Both the position numbers and the translations under genes were made by a program. Source: Thermoplasmatota archaeon (GTDB lineage Archaea > Thermoplasmatota > Thermoplasmata > RBG-16-68-12 > JAJISG01). From it: 18,197 bases of DNA. The notes beneath the pieces are model-generated. The model was not told the DNA's origin, made no database searches, and saw only the letters and a list, made by a program, of their open reading frames with translations. This document shows positions 1-7,937 of this stretch, piece after piece. Each line of letters starts with the position of its first letter. The first letter of the stretch is position 1. The DNA lies in contig JAJISG010000217.1 of the NCBI GenBank assembly GCA_022848835.1, positions 1-18,197 on the forward strand, given 5' to 3'.

Positions 1-483
1 CTTCGGCGCGTGGACGCCCACCTCATCATCGTGGGTGTCGGCGACCACGCGAGGAAGCTCGAGACGATGGTCACCGACCTCGGCCTCCGGGATAGGGTCG
101 TCTTCGTGGGCCGGGTCCCTTCGAGGGAACTGCAGAGCTACTACGCTGCCTGCGATCTCTTCGTCCTCCCCTCGATATCCAGGCTTGAGGCCTTCGGCAT
201 CGCGGCCCTGGAGGCGATGGCCAGCGGAAAGCCGGTGGTGGTTTCCGATGTGCCCGGCATTAGGGAGGTGATAGCCGATGGGGTCGATGGACTCCTCGCC
301 GATCCCATGAACCCGGAGGACATAGCAGGCAAGATGCGGGATCTCCTGGAGGATCCAGAGAGGAGACGCAGGATGGGCTCCCGCGGCCGACGCAAAGTGG
401 AGGAGAGATTCGCCGTGAGGCCTGTCGTCGATAAGTTGGAGAGGTTCTACGCCCGCATTCAATCCACGACGCTCAGCTCATAA
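1..483 (+). CDS. Glycosyltransferase, GT-B fold, group 1/GT4-like, C-terminal part (5' end outside window)
   Basis: The reading frame is open at base 1, so the N-terminal acceptor-binding half lies outside the window. The visible ~160 residues are the C-terminal nucleotide-sugar-binding Rossmann domain of a group 1 glycosyltransferase. A beta-strand with IIVGVG comes first, then RVVFVGRVP, then the ACDLFVLPS stretch. Next is the E-x7-E signature of retaining GT-B enzymes (EAFGIAALEAMA), followed by GKPVVVSDVPGIREVI and DGLL. The family transfers a sugar from an NDP-sugar onto glycans or lipids in the cytoplasm; the donor and acceptor cannot be read from this fragment. A GTG at 10 could be misread as a start, but homology clearly continues upstream of it. 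The gene ends in TAA at 481-483 and overlaps the convergent JAMM gene by 25 bp. Confidence 0.9.
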   Translation, partial: LRRVDAHLIIVGVGDHARKLETMVTDLGLRDRVVFVGRVPSRELQSYYAACDLFVLPSISRLEAFGIAALEAMASGKPVVVSDVPGIREVIADGVDGLLADPMNPEDIAGKMRDLLEDPERRRRMGSRGRRKVEERFAVRPVVDKLERFYARIQSTTLSS

Positions 484-836
484 GGGTTGCCATCGCGGTC
501 CCAGGCCCTCCAAGAGTCGGCAACGAAGGGAGAGGCAACGATGATATGGACGTACCCCAGCCTCTGAAAGAACTCTAGGTCCTCCTGTGAGGGGTCTGCG
601 TTGGGACCGGGATGTGAGTGGACTGTCCCCACCACGCTGAAGTCGATGGGCAGCATGTGTAGCCGAAAGATGGCGTGGGACTCTCCTCCAATGGTCCCAG
701 GAACCAGCAGGATCTCGGAAACCACGCCGCCCTCGGCTCTGAGGATGGCTCCGAACTCCATGGGGTAGGTGTCACGGGACGCCTCCAGGATCATCTCCAG
801 GGTCTCTCTTCGGATGGATCGTGCCCGTCTCCTCAA
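459..836 (-). CDS. JAMM/MPN (JAB1-type) zinc metalloprotease, AF2198-like
   Basis: A single-domain MPN+ protein of 125 residues, the usual size for archaeal JAMM proteins. All metal-site residues are visible: Glu27 (PMEFGA), then HSHPGPNADPSQED with His73, His75, Ser83 and Asp86, which is the H-x-H-x7-S-x2-D motif. Order and spacing resemble the Archaeoglobus JAMM structure prototype AF2198, including the MLPI...GTVHSHP segment. Characterised archaeal relatives (Haloferax JAMM1) remove ubiquitin-like SAMP modifiers from proteins, so desampylase activity is likely but inferred. The start is TTG at 836, overlapping the NAD kinase stop codon (TTGA). A GGAGGGG Shine-Dalgarno lies upstream at 845-851 on this strand. 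It is the last gene of the phosphatase-nadK-JAMM operon and runs convergently into the glycosyltransferase. Confidence 0.88.
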   Translation of the reverse strand: MRRRARSIRRETLEMILEASRDTYPMEFGAILRAEGGVVSEILLVPGTIGGESHAIFRLHMLPIDFSVVGTVHSHPGPNADPSQEDLEFFQRLGYVHIIVASPFVADSWRAWDRDGNPYELSVVD

Positions 837-1648
837 GGGGCGGGCCCCTCCATCAGCTTCTCATTTACCTTGGAGTAGAAGGTCCTGCTGAAGCGGACGA
901 AACGGGCCTTCTTCTCAGATATTGTGAAATGCACCGTCTGCCCGCTCTTCAGTTCACTCTCCTGCTGGCCGTCGAGGACCATGACGCATGCGCCAGGCCC
1001 GAACAGCTCTACGACGACACTAGTATCTGCGGGCACCACGGTAGGTCTCAACGTCTGGCGAAAGGGCGCCAACGCGGTGATGACGAAGGCCCTGACCCTG
1101 GGGTCCACTACAGGACCACCGGCGGACATGGAGTAAGCGGTCGATCCAGTAGGAGTCGCCACAATAATGCCATCCCCCTCGATCCTCGACACCATCTCCC
1201 CATCCACCGAAACCTTGAACCGCCGGACCTTTGCCAGGCTCGCTGTGTGGATGACGGCTTCGTTGGTGCAGTCGGGCAGCCTCTTCTCGCCTACTCGTAC
1301 CTTGAGCTTTATCCTCTCGTCGATGTAGAACTTACCCTCGGCGAGTTCCTCGAGGACCCGCTCCATGTCATCCAAGCCCACCTCCGTGAGGAAGCCGACC
1401 CTGCTTATGTTGACTCCAAGGATATTGAAGTCTCCCATCTGAAGGGCCCTCAGGATGGTGCCGTCCCCACCTACTGTCACCAAGTGGTCGATGCTCATCT
1501 CGTCAAGAGAGGATCCCGTCTCCCCCAAGACTACCGCTAGGTCCTGCTCAATGAGAATCTCGTGCTCCCTTCTGAGAACGTCGATGACCTTCTTGGTCGC
1601 CCCGACGGCCTGGGAGGACTTGGGGTTCGCTGTCACTCCGAATCTCAC
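833..1648 (-). CDS. nadK: NAD kinase (ATP/polyphosphate-NAD kinase)
   Basis: A cytoplasmic enzyme that phosphorylates NAD at the 2' hydroxyl to give NADP. At 271 residues it has full family length. Diagnostic motifs are in order: VTVGGDGTILRAL with the GGDGT loop at residues 60-64; NISRVGFLTEV; a Thr-Asn-Glu (TNEA) at 128-131; and DGIIVATPTGSTAYSMSAGGP at 159-179. The C-terminal beta-sandwich ends with a basic FVRFSRTFY segment typical of the family. The GTG start at 1648 shares four bases (GTGA) with the stop of the upstream phosphatase. An AGAGG Shine-Dalgarno sits 7 nt upstream (1656-1660), so the two are translationally coupled. The pairing recalls Methanocaldococcus MJ0917, where NAD kinase is fused to a phosphatase of the inositol-monophosphatase family. 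Confidence 0.95.
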   Translation of the reverse strand: MRFGVTANPKSSQAVGATKKVIDVLRREHEILIEQDLAVVLGETGSSLDEMSIDHLVTVGGDGTILRALQMGDFNILGVNISRVGFLTEVGLDDMERVLEELAEGKFYIDERIKLKVRVGEKRLPDCTNEAVIHTASLAKVRRFKVSVDGEMVSRIEGDGIIVATPTGSTAYSMSAGGPVVDPRVRAFVITALAPFRQTLRPTVVPADTSVVVELFGPGACVMVLDGQQESELKSGQTVHFTISEKKARFVRFSRTFYSKVNEKLMEGPAP

Positions 1649-2415
1649 AGGATCGCCTCTAGCAGTTTTCTATCGCCTAGTGCAAGCAGGTTGGAGCGGT
1701 AGGTGGGATCAAAGGGCATGTTTAGAACATCGCCCTGTAGGTCATAAACCTCACCACCCGCCTCTCTAACGATGAGGCTGCTCGCCGCAACGTCCGTAAT
1801 CCTCAACTCCAGGTTCCTAGCGGTGCTGTTCATGTAGTAGAGGTCCGCAGCCCCCGAGGCCACCATGCACATGTCCAGAGATGCGGCCCCCAGGTTCCTA
1901 AGCCTCCTGCACTTGTGCGCTAGCTTGAAGGATTTCTCGTGAGCGTTGGCGCCGAGGTAGATGGAAAAGAGGGATCTCTCCCTTGAGTAGGAGGAGACCC
2001 TGATCCTCTGACCGTTGAGCCAGGCTCCTCTGTCCTTCTCTGCCTCGTAGGTCCATCCGTTCGTCAAGTCCTTCACTACAGCAAACCGGGCGCCCACCAT
2101 GTCCTCTCTGCAGATGGCCAGGGACACGGAATAGACAGGAATGCCTGCCAGGGCATTGTGGGACCCATCCACAGGATCCACAACCAGAGTCCACTCGCTG
2201 TCACGATCGATGAACTCCGACTCCTCACTGAGGAAGTTCAGCGCTGCGTCGGCTTCATCCAGCACGCTCTCGACGGCCTCCTCCGCCTTCCTATCCACGA
2301 GGGCTGTCGGGGACCCATTGGCTCCCATTCCGACCTCTTCGTGCCACTCATCCTTCGGCAGTCTCCTGAGGGCCTCATAGGCGGCCTCTGCAGCTCTGAC
2401 CAGTAGCTCTCTCAC
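1645..2415 (-). CDS. Inositol-monophosphatase-family sugar/nucleotide phosphatase (IMPase/FBPase/NADP phosphatase type)
   Basis: A 256-residue member of the lithium-sensitive, Mg-dependent phosphatase superfamily. Metal-ligand motifs are visible: FLSEES at 61-66, VVDPVDGSHNALAGIPVY at 78-95 (the DPxDG motif), GAASLDMC near 176-183, and TDVAAS with Asp208 as the third metal site. Archaeal members hydrolyse inositol-1-phosphate and fructose-1,6-bisphosphate, and in some species NADP. The sequence alone cannot fix the substrate, but co-transcription with NAD kinase favours a role in NADP/NAD balance. The start is GTG at 2415. It lies 27 nt from the centre of a TATA box (2438-2446), suggesting a leaderless message, and no close Shine-Dalgarno is seen. 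It is the first gene of the minus-strand operon and is divergent from the thermosome gene. Confidence 0.92.
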   Translation of the reverse strand: MRELLVRAAEAAYEALRRLPKDEWHEEVGMGANGSPTALVDRKAEEAVESVLDEADAALNFLSEESEFIDRDSEWTLVVDPVDGSHNALAGIPVYSVSLAICREDMVGARFAVVKDLTNGWTYEAEKDRGAWLNGQRIRVSSYSRERSLFSIYLGANAHEKSFKLAHKCRRLRNLGAASLDMCMVASGAADLYYMNSTARNLELRITDVAASSLIVREAGGEVYDLQGDVLNMPFDPTYRSNLLALGDRKLLEAIL

Positions 2416-2437
2416 GGTGCATCCAAACCCCTCGCAT

Positions 2438-2446
2438 CTATAATAG
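2438..2446 (-). promoter_or_regulatory. TATA box of the phosphatase-nadK-JAMM operon
   Basis: On the minus strand this reads CTATTATAG. Its centre is about 27 nt upstream of the GTG at 2415, so transcription should begin at or next to the start codon (a leaderless message). Confidence 0.6.
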
Positions 2447-2460
2447 CTTGAGGCCGTTGC

Positions 2461-2474
2461 GGTGAGTGATCACC
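2461..2474. promoter_or_regulatory. Possible palindromic operator between two divergent promoters
   Basis: GGTGA-GTGA-TCACC is an interrupted inverted repeat that contains the perfect 8-bp palindrome GTGATCAC (2466-2473). It lies between the minus-strand TATA box (2438-2446) and the plus-strand thermosome TATA box (2516-2524). That is where a dimeric regulator could act on either promoter. An 8-mer palindrome can occur by chance, so the call is tentative. Confidence 0.25.
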
Positions 2475-2515
2475 TGCCTCTGGAGCCCGCAATCTTACTT
2501 GTCGTCCTAGATATG

Positions 2516-2524
2516 CTTATATAG
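2516..2524 (+). promoter_or_regulatory. TATA box of the thermosome gene
   Basis: CTTATATAG is a strong archaeal TATA element. It predicts a start site near 2546-2547, leaving a leader of about 30 nt that carries a consensus Shine-Dalgarno. This unit is therefore leadered, unlike most others in the window. No CIRCE-type repeat is visible. Confidence 0.65.
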
Positions 2525-2563
2525 AAGGCCTAATATACACGACCAACAGAATCTATGCCTATT

Positions 2564-2568
2564 GGAGG
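2564..2568 (+). promoter_or_regulatory. Shine-Dalgarno that decides the thermosome start
   Basis: GGAGG is followed by 8 nt and then ATG at 2577. The motif overlaps an in-frame TTG at 2562, so that TTG is unlikely to be the real start. Confidence 0.75.
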
Positions 2569-2576
2569 AAAGAAGT

Positions 2577-4247
2577 ATGATATCGGGCGGAACGCCTATA
2601 TTGGTCCTCAAGGAAGGGACCACGAGGGAAAGGGGCAAAGGTGCCCAGTTTAACAACATTGCAGCGGCGAAAGCAGTAGCTGATGCGGTGAGATCTACCC
2701 TGGGCCCGAGAGGAATGGACAAGATGCTCGTGGACAGCCTGGGGGATGTAGTGATAACCAATGACGGAGTCACGATTCTCAAGGAGATAGACATTGAGCA
2801 CCCCGCAGCGAAGATGATAGTGGAGGTGGCCAAGACCCAGGATGAGGAGTGCGGCGACGGGACGACCACCGCTGTTGTCCTCGCTGGTGAGCTCCTCAAG
2901 AAAGCAGAGGATCTGGTTGAGCAGAACGTCCACCCTACGGTCATAGCCCAGGGATACAGGATGGCGGCCGACAGGTCCCGAGAAACGCTGGACAAGATCT
3001 CCCAGAAGGTCTCCTACAACGAAGCAGGGAAGCTGAAGGATGTCGCCATGACCGCCATGATAAGCAAGAGCGCCTCGGCCCATCGGGATCAGCTGTCTGA
3101 CGTGGCGGTGAAATCGGTCCGGGCCGTTGCCGAGAAGGTTGGCGACAGGTGGACCGTGGATCAAGATAACATCCAGATCACGAAGAAGCAGGGAGGTAGT
3201 ATCTCCGACACCGAGGTGATAGAGGGCATTATCGTGGACAAGGAGAGGGTCCACACCGGTATGCCACTACAGGTCAAGAAGGCCAAGATCGCCCTGGTCG
3301 ACGCAGCCCTAGAGGTGAAGAAGACGGAGTTCGATGCCCGTATCGAAATCTCCGACCCAGCTCAACTTCAGGCCTTTCTGGATGAGGAGGAGAACATCCT
3401 TCGTAGGATGGTGGACACCGTCAAGAAGAGCGGCGCTAACGTCCTCTTCTGCCAGAAGGGCATCGACGACCTGGCCCAGCACTTCCTGTCCAGGGAGGGT
3501 ATCTACGCTATCCGAAGGGTGAAGAAATCGGATATCGAGAAGCTGGCCAAGGCCACTGGGGCAGAAGTGGTGACGAAGCTGGACGAGCTGTCCAAGGGCG
3601 ACCTCGGTAACGCCAACGAGGTTTACGAGAAGAAGATTGGCGACGACAAGATGACCTTCGTTACGGGGTGCAAGAACCCCAAGGCGCTCTCCATCCTTGT
3701 CAGGGGCGGCACAGAGCATGTAGTGGATGAGGTGGAGAGGTCCGTCGTGGACGCCAACTCCGTGGTGGCGGTGGCCATCGAGGATGGTAAGCTAATCACC
3801 GGAGGAGGCTCCTCAGCCATGGAGATAACCGTAGCCCTTCGAAGTTACGCACCTAGTGTAGGCGGCAGGGAGCAGATGGCTATCGAGGCTTTCGCGGACG
3901 CCGTAGAGGTCCTCCCGCGAACGCTAGCGGAGAACGCCGGCTTGGATCCCATCGACACCCTCATCGACCTGCGGAAGGAGCACAAGAAGGGCAAGAAGCA
4001 CGCCGGAATTAACGTCTTCACCGGGAAGATAGTAGACATGCAGAAGGAGAAGGTGCTGGAGCCGATAAGAGTCGGAACCCAGGCCATCGACTCCGCGACG
4101 GATGCCGCGGTTATGATCCTGAGGATCGATGATGTCATCGCCTCCAGAGGCGGAGAACCGGCGATGCCTCCGGGCGGACCGGGTGGCCCCGGTGGCATGC
4201 CGGGCGGTATGGGCGGCATGGGCGGTATGGGCGAAGGGGAATTCTGA
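2577..4247 (+). CDS. thsA: Thermosome subunit (group II chaperonin, CCT/TCP-1 family)
   Basis: A subunit of the cytoplasmic double-ring ATP-dependent folding chamber of archaea, 556 residues from the ATG. Visible chaperonin signatures are [13 protein letters not shown] near the N-terminus, [11 protein letters not shown], and the nucleotide-binding GDGTTT loop. The apical domain is in the middle, and [11 protein letters not shown] lies in the returning equatorial domain. The C-terminus is a Gly/Met-rich tail of GGM-like repeats, as in most thermosomes, which points into the cavity. The ATG at 2577 is preferred over the in-frame TTG at 2562 because a GGAGG motif overlaps the TTG and sits 8 nt before the ATG. 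Only one subunit gene is present here; paralogues may lie elsewhere. It heads a chaperone run followed 49 bp later by grpE. Confidence 0.97.
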   Translation: MISGGTPILVLKEGTTRERGKGAQFNNIAAAKAVADAVRSTLGPRGMDKMLVDSLGDVVITNDGVTILKEIDIEHPAAKMIVEVAKTQDEECGDGTTTAVVLAGELLKKAEDLVEQNVHPTVIAQGYRMAADRSRETLDKISQKVSYNEAGKLKDVAMTAMISKSASAHRDQLSDVAVKSVRAVAEKVGDRWTVDQDNIQITKKQGGSISDTEVIEGIIVDKERVHTGMPLQVKKAKIALVDAALEVKKTEFDARIEISDPAQLQAFLDEEENILRRMVDTVKKSGANVLFCQKGIDDLAQHFLSREGIYAIRRVKKSDIEKLAKATGAEVVTKLDELSKGDLGNANEVYEKKIGDDKMTFVTGCKNPKALSILVRGGTEHVVDEVERSVVDANSVVAVAIEDGKLITGGGSSAMEITVALRSYAPSVGGREQMAIEAFADAVEVLPRTLAENAGLDPIDTLIDLRKEHKKGKKHAGINVFTGKIVDMQKEKVLEPIRVGTQAIDSATDAAVMILRIDDVIASRGGEPAMPPGGPGGPGGMPGGMGGMGGMGEGEF

Positions 4248-4296
4248 GTTAAGGATGTCTCCTAATAGATAGTTCGCCCTTCGAGAGGCGGTAGCC

Positions 4297-4836
4297 TTGC
4301 CGAAGGAACGCTCCGACGCGAAGATGTCTCGGCGACCAACCAAGAAGCAGCTGGAGTCTGACCTTAAGGACATGCAGCGAGAGCTCAGCGGTAAGGAGGA
4401 GCGGATTGATGAGCTTTCGAGCAGGCTCGCATACCTTCAAGCCGAGCTCGAGAACCTAGTCAAGAGGTCCGAGAAGGAGAGGCGGGAGACGCGCCGCTTC
4501 GCCACCGAGGCCCTCGTGAAGCACATCCTTCCCGTAGTGGACGAGTTCGACCTCGCCTTAAAGTCTATGAAGGATAGAGACGATGAGTTCGGCAGCGGCG
4601 TCCGAATGATCTATGAGAACTTCATCAAGGTCCTCCAATCCCAAGGGCTGCAGGATATTGAGGCTGAGGGGGAGGCCTTCGATCCTTACCTTCATGAGGC
4701 CGTGGCTTACGTGGAGGAGGGCGGGGCGAATGGGGAGATCGTGGAGGTCCTTCAGAAGGGATACAGGATGGATGAAAGGATACTGAGGCCCTCTCAAGTA
4801 GTGGTTTGTAGAAAGGAGGCTAATCAAGGTGGCTAA
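4297..4836 (+). CDS. grpE: GrpE nucleotide-exchange factor for DnaK
   Basis: The 179-residue protein has the GrpE layout. A charged N-terminal segment and long coiled coil (about residues 10-75) include LAYLQAELENLVKRSEKE. The helical bundle contains LPVVDEFDLALKSM, and the C-terminal beta-wing contains AFDPYLHEAV and KGYRMDERILRPSQVVV. GrpE dimers speed ADP release from DnaK. The start is taken as TTG at 4297, with AGAGG 8 nt upstream. An ATG at 4324 is an alternative and would remove only nine poorly conserved residues. The gene overlaps dnaK by 8 bp, which implies translational coupling. A weak TATA-like CTAATAG lies at 4262-4268, so an internal promoter is possible. Confidence 0.95.
   Translation: MPKERSDAKMSRRPTKKQLESDLKDMQRELSGKEERIDELSSRLAYLQAELENLVKRSEKERRETRRFATEALVKHILPVVDEFDLALKSMKDRDDEFGSGVRMIYENFIKVLQSQGLQDIEAEGEAFDPYLHEAVAYVEEGGANGEIVEVLQKGYRMDERILRPSQVVVCRKEANQGG
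4815..4819 (+). promoter_or_regulatory. Shine-Dalgarno for dnaK inside grpE
   Basis: GGAGG (within AAAGGAGG) lies 9 nt before the GTG start of dnaK, inside the last codons of grpE. It supports GTG at 4829 and the 8-bp gene overlap. Confidence 0.75.
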
Positions 4837-6676
4837 GATCGTAGGAATCGACCTAGGGACTACCAATTCTGAGGCAGCCATCATGCAGGGGGGCAGGCCG
4901 ACCATCATACCCAGCGCCGAAGGGAGCACCTACGGGGGAAAGATGTTCCCCTCAGTGGTGGCTTTCTCCGAGGAGGACGAGGTTCTCGTTGGAGAGCCGG
5001 CCAGGAGGCAGGCAGTTCTCAACCCCGAGAGCACGGTCATGCAGATCAAGAGAAAGATGGGCACCGACTACACAGTCGAGGTGGAGGGAAAGAAGCATAC
5101 GCCCCAGGAGATCTCCTCCATGATTCTCCGAAAGATAAAGACCGATGCCGAGGCCTTCCTCGGGGATGAGGTAAAGCAGGCGGTGATAACCGTTCCCGCT
5201 TACTTCAACGACAATCAGAGGCAAGCGACTAAGGATGCAGGGACCATCGCCGGTCTCGAGGTCTTGCGTTTGATAAACGAACCCACAGCCGCCGCTATCG
5301 CCTACGGATTTGACAAGGAGGAGCAGGAGGCCAAGATCGCCGTGCTAGATCTTGGAGGCGGCACATTCGACGTGACCCTCATGGAGATTGGAGAGGGCGT
5401 CTTCCAGGTCGAGAGTACGGGCGGAGACACCCATCTCGGTGGCCTGGATATGGACAGTGCCATCACCGACCATATCTTGGGCGCCTTCCAGAAGAAGGAG
5501 GGGATAGATCTACGGGGGGACAGGAAAGCCATGCAGCGGGTAAGGGACGCCGCGGAGAAGGCGAAGATAGAGCTGTCTGGTACTACCACTACGACGGTAA
5601 ACCTCCCCTTTATCGCTCAGAAGGAGGAGAAGCCAATCCACCTAGAGATGGATCTATCCCGTTCCAAGCTGGAGCAGCTCGTGGAACCGGTCCTCCAGAG
5701 GACTGTGCCGCTGATACGGCAGGCCTTCAAGGACGCAGGCTGGAGCTTCGACGATGTGCAGCACGTAATCCTCGTGGGCGGTCCCACCAGGATGCCCGTT
5801 GTCCGGGAGCACTTCGAGAAGGTCATCGGCCGGAAGGCCGAGCAAAGTGTCGACCCGATGCAGTGTGTCGCCATGGGGGCTGCCATCCAGGGTGCTGTGC
5901 TTGCAGGCGAGGTCACGGACATCCTCCTCCTAGACGTCACCCCACTGAGCCTGGGGGCGGAGACCCTTGGAGCCGTACTGACCAAACTTATCGACAGGAA
6001 CACCACGATCCCCACGAAGAAGACCGAGATCTTCACCACTGCTGAGGATGGGCAGACCACCGTGGAGATCCACATCCTCCAAGGGGAGAGGCCCATGGCC
6101 GCGGACAACATATCTCTGGGAAGATTCCACCTGACGGGAATTCCTCCTGCTCCCAGGGGGGTGCCCCAGATAGAGGTCACCTACGACATAGACGCCAGTG
6201 GTATCCTCCACGTTTCGGCCAAGGATCTGGGCACCGGGAAGGAGGAGAAGTTGACCATTACCGCCCCTCAGCGCTTATCCGAGAAGGAGAAGGAGCATGC
6301 GATAAGGGATGCGGAGAAGTACGCTGAACAGGACCGAAAGCGCAGGGAGCTGGCGGACACGAAAAACCAGGCGGACGCCCTCATCTACAGCACCGAGAAG
6401 ATGCTCAAGGAGATGGAGAATAAGGTAAGCGAGGATACGAGGAAGGCGGTGAAGCGCACGGTGGACGCCCTGAAGGAGGCCTTGGAGAGCGACGAGATCC
6501 AGAAGTTAAAGAAGGCCATCGAGGATCTCAACACCGAGGCGCAGAAGGTGGGGTCGGAGGTCTATCAGAAGGCCCAGGCCGAGAGAGCCCAATCGGAGAA
6601 GGAGGGGGGTGAAGCTGAACCCTCCGAGGCGGATGTTGTCGATGCTGACTTCGAGGATGTGGATGATAAGGGTTAG
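4829..6676 (+). CDS. dnaK: DnaK (Hsp70) chaperone
   Basis: A full-length 615-residue Hsp70. The ATPase domain carries the phosphate-1 motif GIDLGTTNS (residues 6-14), [16 protein letters not shown] (123-138), [12 protein letters not shown] (149-160) and LDLGGGTFD (173-181). [11 protein letters not shown] follows. The substrate-binding domain begins after [11 protein letters not shown], and the helical lid ends in an acidic [12 protein letters not shown] tail like that of bacterial DnaK. The first lobe lacks the ~23-residue insert of Proteobacterial DnaK. In that it resembles Gram-positive and other archaeal copies, which are generally attributed to transfer from bacteria. It works with GrpE (overlapping upstream) and DnaJ (downstream). 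The GTG start is supported by a GGAGG motif 9 nt upstream. Confidence 0.98.
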   Translation: MAKIVGIDLGTTNSEAAIMQGGRPTIIPSAEGSTYGGKMFPSVVAFSEEDEVLVGEPARRQAVLNPESTVMQIKRKMGTDYTVEVEGKKHTPQEISSMILRKIKTDAEAFLGDEVKQAVITVPAYFNDNQRQATKDAGTIAGLEVLRLINEPTAAAIAYGFDKEEQEAKIAVLDLGGGTFDVTLMEIGEGVFQVESTGGDTHLGGLDMDSAITDHILGAFQKKEGIDLRGDRKAMQRVRDAAEKAKIELSGTTTTTVNLPFIAQKEEKPIHLEMDLSRSKLEQLVEPVLQRTVPLIRQAFKDAGWSFDDVQHVILVGGPTRMPVVREHFEKVIGRKAEQSVDPMQCVAMGAAIQGAVLAGEVTDILLLDVTPLSLGAETLGAVLTKLIDRNTTIPTKKTEIFTTAEDGQTTVEIHILQGERPMAADNISLGRFHLTGIPPAPRGVPQIEVTYDIDASGILHVSAKDLGTGKEEKLTITAPQRLSEKEKEHAIRDAEKYAEQDRKRRELADTKNQADALIYSTEKMLKEMENKVSEDTRKAVKRTVDALKEALESDEIQKLKKAIEDLNTEAQKVGSEVYQKAQAERAQSEKEGGEAEPSEADVVDADFEDVDDKG

Positions 6677-6680
6677 CAAA

Positions 6681-6688
6681 CTTTATTG
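6681..6688 (+). promoter_or_regulatory. TATA-like element before dnaJ
   Basis: CTTTATTG is centred about 32 nt before the dnaJ ATG. No Shine-Dalgarno lies before that ATG; instead there is a pyrimidine tract, CTCCTCCCT (6708-6716). Together these suggest dnaJ has its own promoter with a very short leader, besides possible read-through from dnaK. Confidence 0.5.
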
Positions 6689-6716
6689 AACCCCTTCCCG
6701 ATTAATTCTCCTCCCT

Positions 6717-7895
6717 ATGTCTAAGCGGGACTACTACGAGGTCCTTGGGGTGCCTAGAGACGCTCCCAAGGGGGAAGTCAAGAAGGCTTACCGGAGGCTA
6801 GCTAAGAAGTACCATCCGGACCTCAACAAAGACAACCCAAAGGAGGCGGAGGAGAAGTTCAAGGAGCTCTCAGAAGCCTACGAGGTCCTCATGGACGTGG
6901 GGAAGAGGAGCCAGTACGATCGGTACGGCCACGAGGGCCTACATAGGACCTTTGGTGGGACCGGCTTCGACTGGTCCAACTTCTCCCATTTCGGTGATCT
7001 AGAGGATATCTTCGGCAGCGGCTTCTTCAGCGATCTCTTCGGCGACATCTCCAGACCCTTCGGCGGGGGTCTCTTGGAGGAGTTCTTCCGACAAGCTGCC
7101 AGGGACACATACAGTGGACCCGCTCGGGGACGAGACCTCAGGATGGACATTAGTGTGACCTTGGAGGAGGTTGCAGAGGGCGCAAAGCGGGAAGTCGAGG
7201 TCCCTCGGAGGGTGACCTGCCAGGAGTGCAAAGGCACGGGCGCCGAGGGAGGCGTCATGACGAAGTGCCCACATTGCAATGGCACCGGCCAGGTCAGGGA
7301 TGTCCGGAGGAGGGGTTTCAGCCAGATGATCACGATAACCCCCTGCACTCGCTGTGGAGGCCGAGGCGAGTGGCCGGCTGATACCTGCAAGACGTGTGAC
7401 GCCAGTGGTGTCATCCAAGAGACCTCCAGGGTGATGGTATCGATACCGAAGGGGGCCTACGATGGCCTCAGTCTGAGGATTTCAGGGAAGGGGGAATCAG
7501 GGGAACTGGGGGGGCCCCCAGGGAACCTGTACATAGTTCTTCACATACAGGAGCACGACCTTTTCCAGAGAGACGGGAACGACCTTTTGGTGGATGTACC
7601 AATCACCTTCACTCAGGCGATTCTGGGGGCCGAGGTGGCAGTGCCAAACTTCAGCGGTAACGCCAAGGTGAAGATCCCCCCGGGAACGCAGAGCCATTCG
7701 ATCTTTCGTTTGAAGGGGAGAGGGCTCCCGGATCTTGAGGGCAACAGGCGGGGGGATCAGCTGGTGAGGTTTATCGTCGTCATGCCCAAGAGTCTATCTT
7801 CCGATGACAGGAAGCGCCTGAAGAAGTTGGGAGAGTCCCTCGGCGATTACACCCGGGATCGTCGGCGCACTCCAGTATCCAACAGAGACGAATAG
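6717..7895 (+). CDS. dnaJ: DnaJ (type I Hsp40) co-chaperone
   Basis: A complete type I J-protein of 392 residues that delivers substrates to DnaK and stimulates its ATPase. The J domain covers residues 1-70 with the essential HPD at 33-35. A Gly/Phe-rich segment follows (about 79-118). The zinc-binding domain has four Cys pairs at 168/171, 184/187, 210/213 and 224/227. The first three fit CxxCxGxG well ([24 protein letters not shown]). The fourth is CKTCDASG, with Asp in place of the usual residue and the first glycine missing. C-terminal substrate-binding and dimerisation domains complete the protein. The ATG at 6717 follows dnaK by 40 bp with a TATA-like element and no Shine-Dalgarno. Confidence 0.97.
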   Translation: MSKRDYYEVLGVPRDAPKGEVKKAYRRLAKKYHPDLNKDNPKEAEEKFKELSEAYEVLMDVGKRSQYDRYGHEGLHRTFGGTGFDWSNFSHFGDLEDIFGSGFFSDLFGDISRPFGGGLLEEFFRQAARDTYSGPARGRDLRMDISVTLEEVAEGAKREVEVPRRVTCQECKGTGAEGGVMTKCPHCNGTGQVRDVRRRGFSQMITITPCTRCGGRGEWPADTCKTCDASGVIQETSRVMVSIPKGAYDGLSLRISGKGESGELGGPPGNLYIVLHIQEHDLFQRDGNDLLVDVPITFTQAILGAEVAVPNFSGNAKVKIPPGTQSHSIFRLKGRGLPDLEGNRRGDQLVRFIVVMPKSLSSDDRKRLKKLGESLGDYTRDRRRTPVSNRDE

Positions 7896-7904
7896 CCGCT
7901 TCAA

Positions 7905-7912
7905 ATCTATAA
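7905..7912 (+). promoter_or_regulatory. TATA box of the RNase H-fold gene
   Basis: ATCTATAA is centred 29 nt upstream of the ATG at 7938. A GGGAGG lies between them but is about 20 nt from the ATG, too far to act as a ribosome-binding site. A leaderless transcript separate from dnaJ is likely. Confidence 0.5.
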
Positions 7913-7937
7913 GGGAGGTCGACCTTTTCCCAGATAG

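Noticed and set aside
821..1540. Plus-strand open frame of 239 codons opposite NAD kinase
   Set aside because: The NAD kinase motifs (GGDGT, TPTGSTAYSMSAGGP) on the other strand account for this DNA; the plus-strand product has no recognisable domain.
2559..3254. Minus-strand open frame of 231 codons opposite the thermosome gene
   Set aside because: Low-quality His/Gly/Leu-rich translation with no motif; the plus strand encodes the unmistakable chaperonin N-terminal half.
4162..4241. Short DNA repeats GGCGGTATG/GGCATG, considered as a tandem repeat element
   Set aside because: They encode the Gly-Gly-Met tail that is normal for group II chaperonins.
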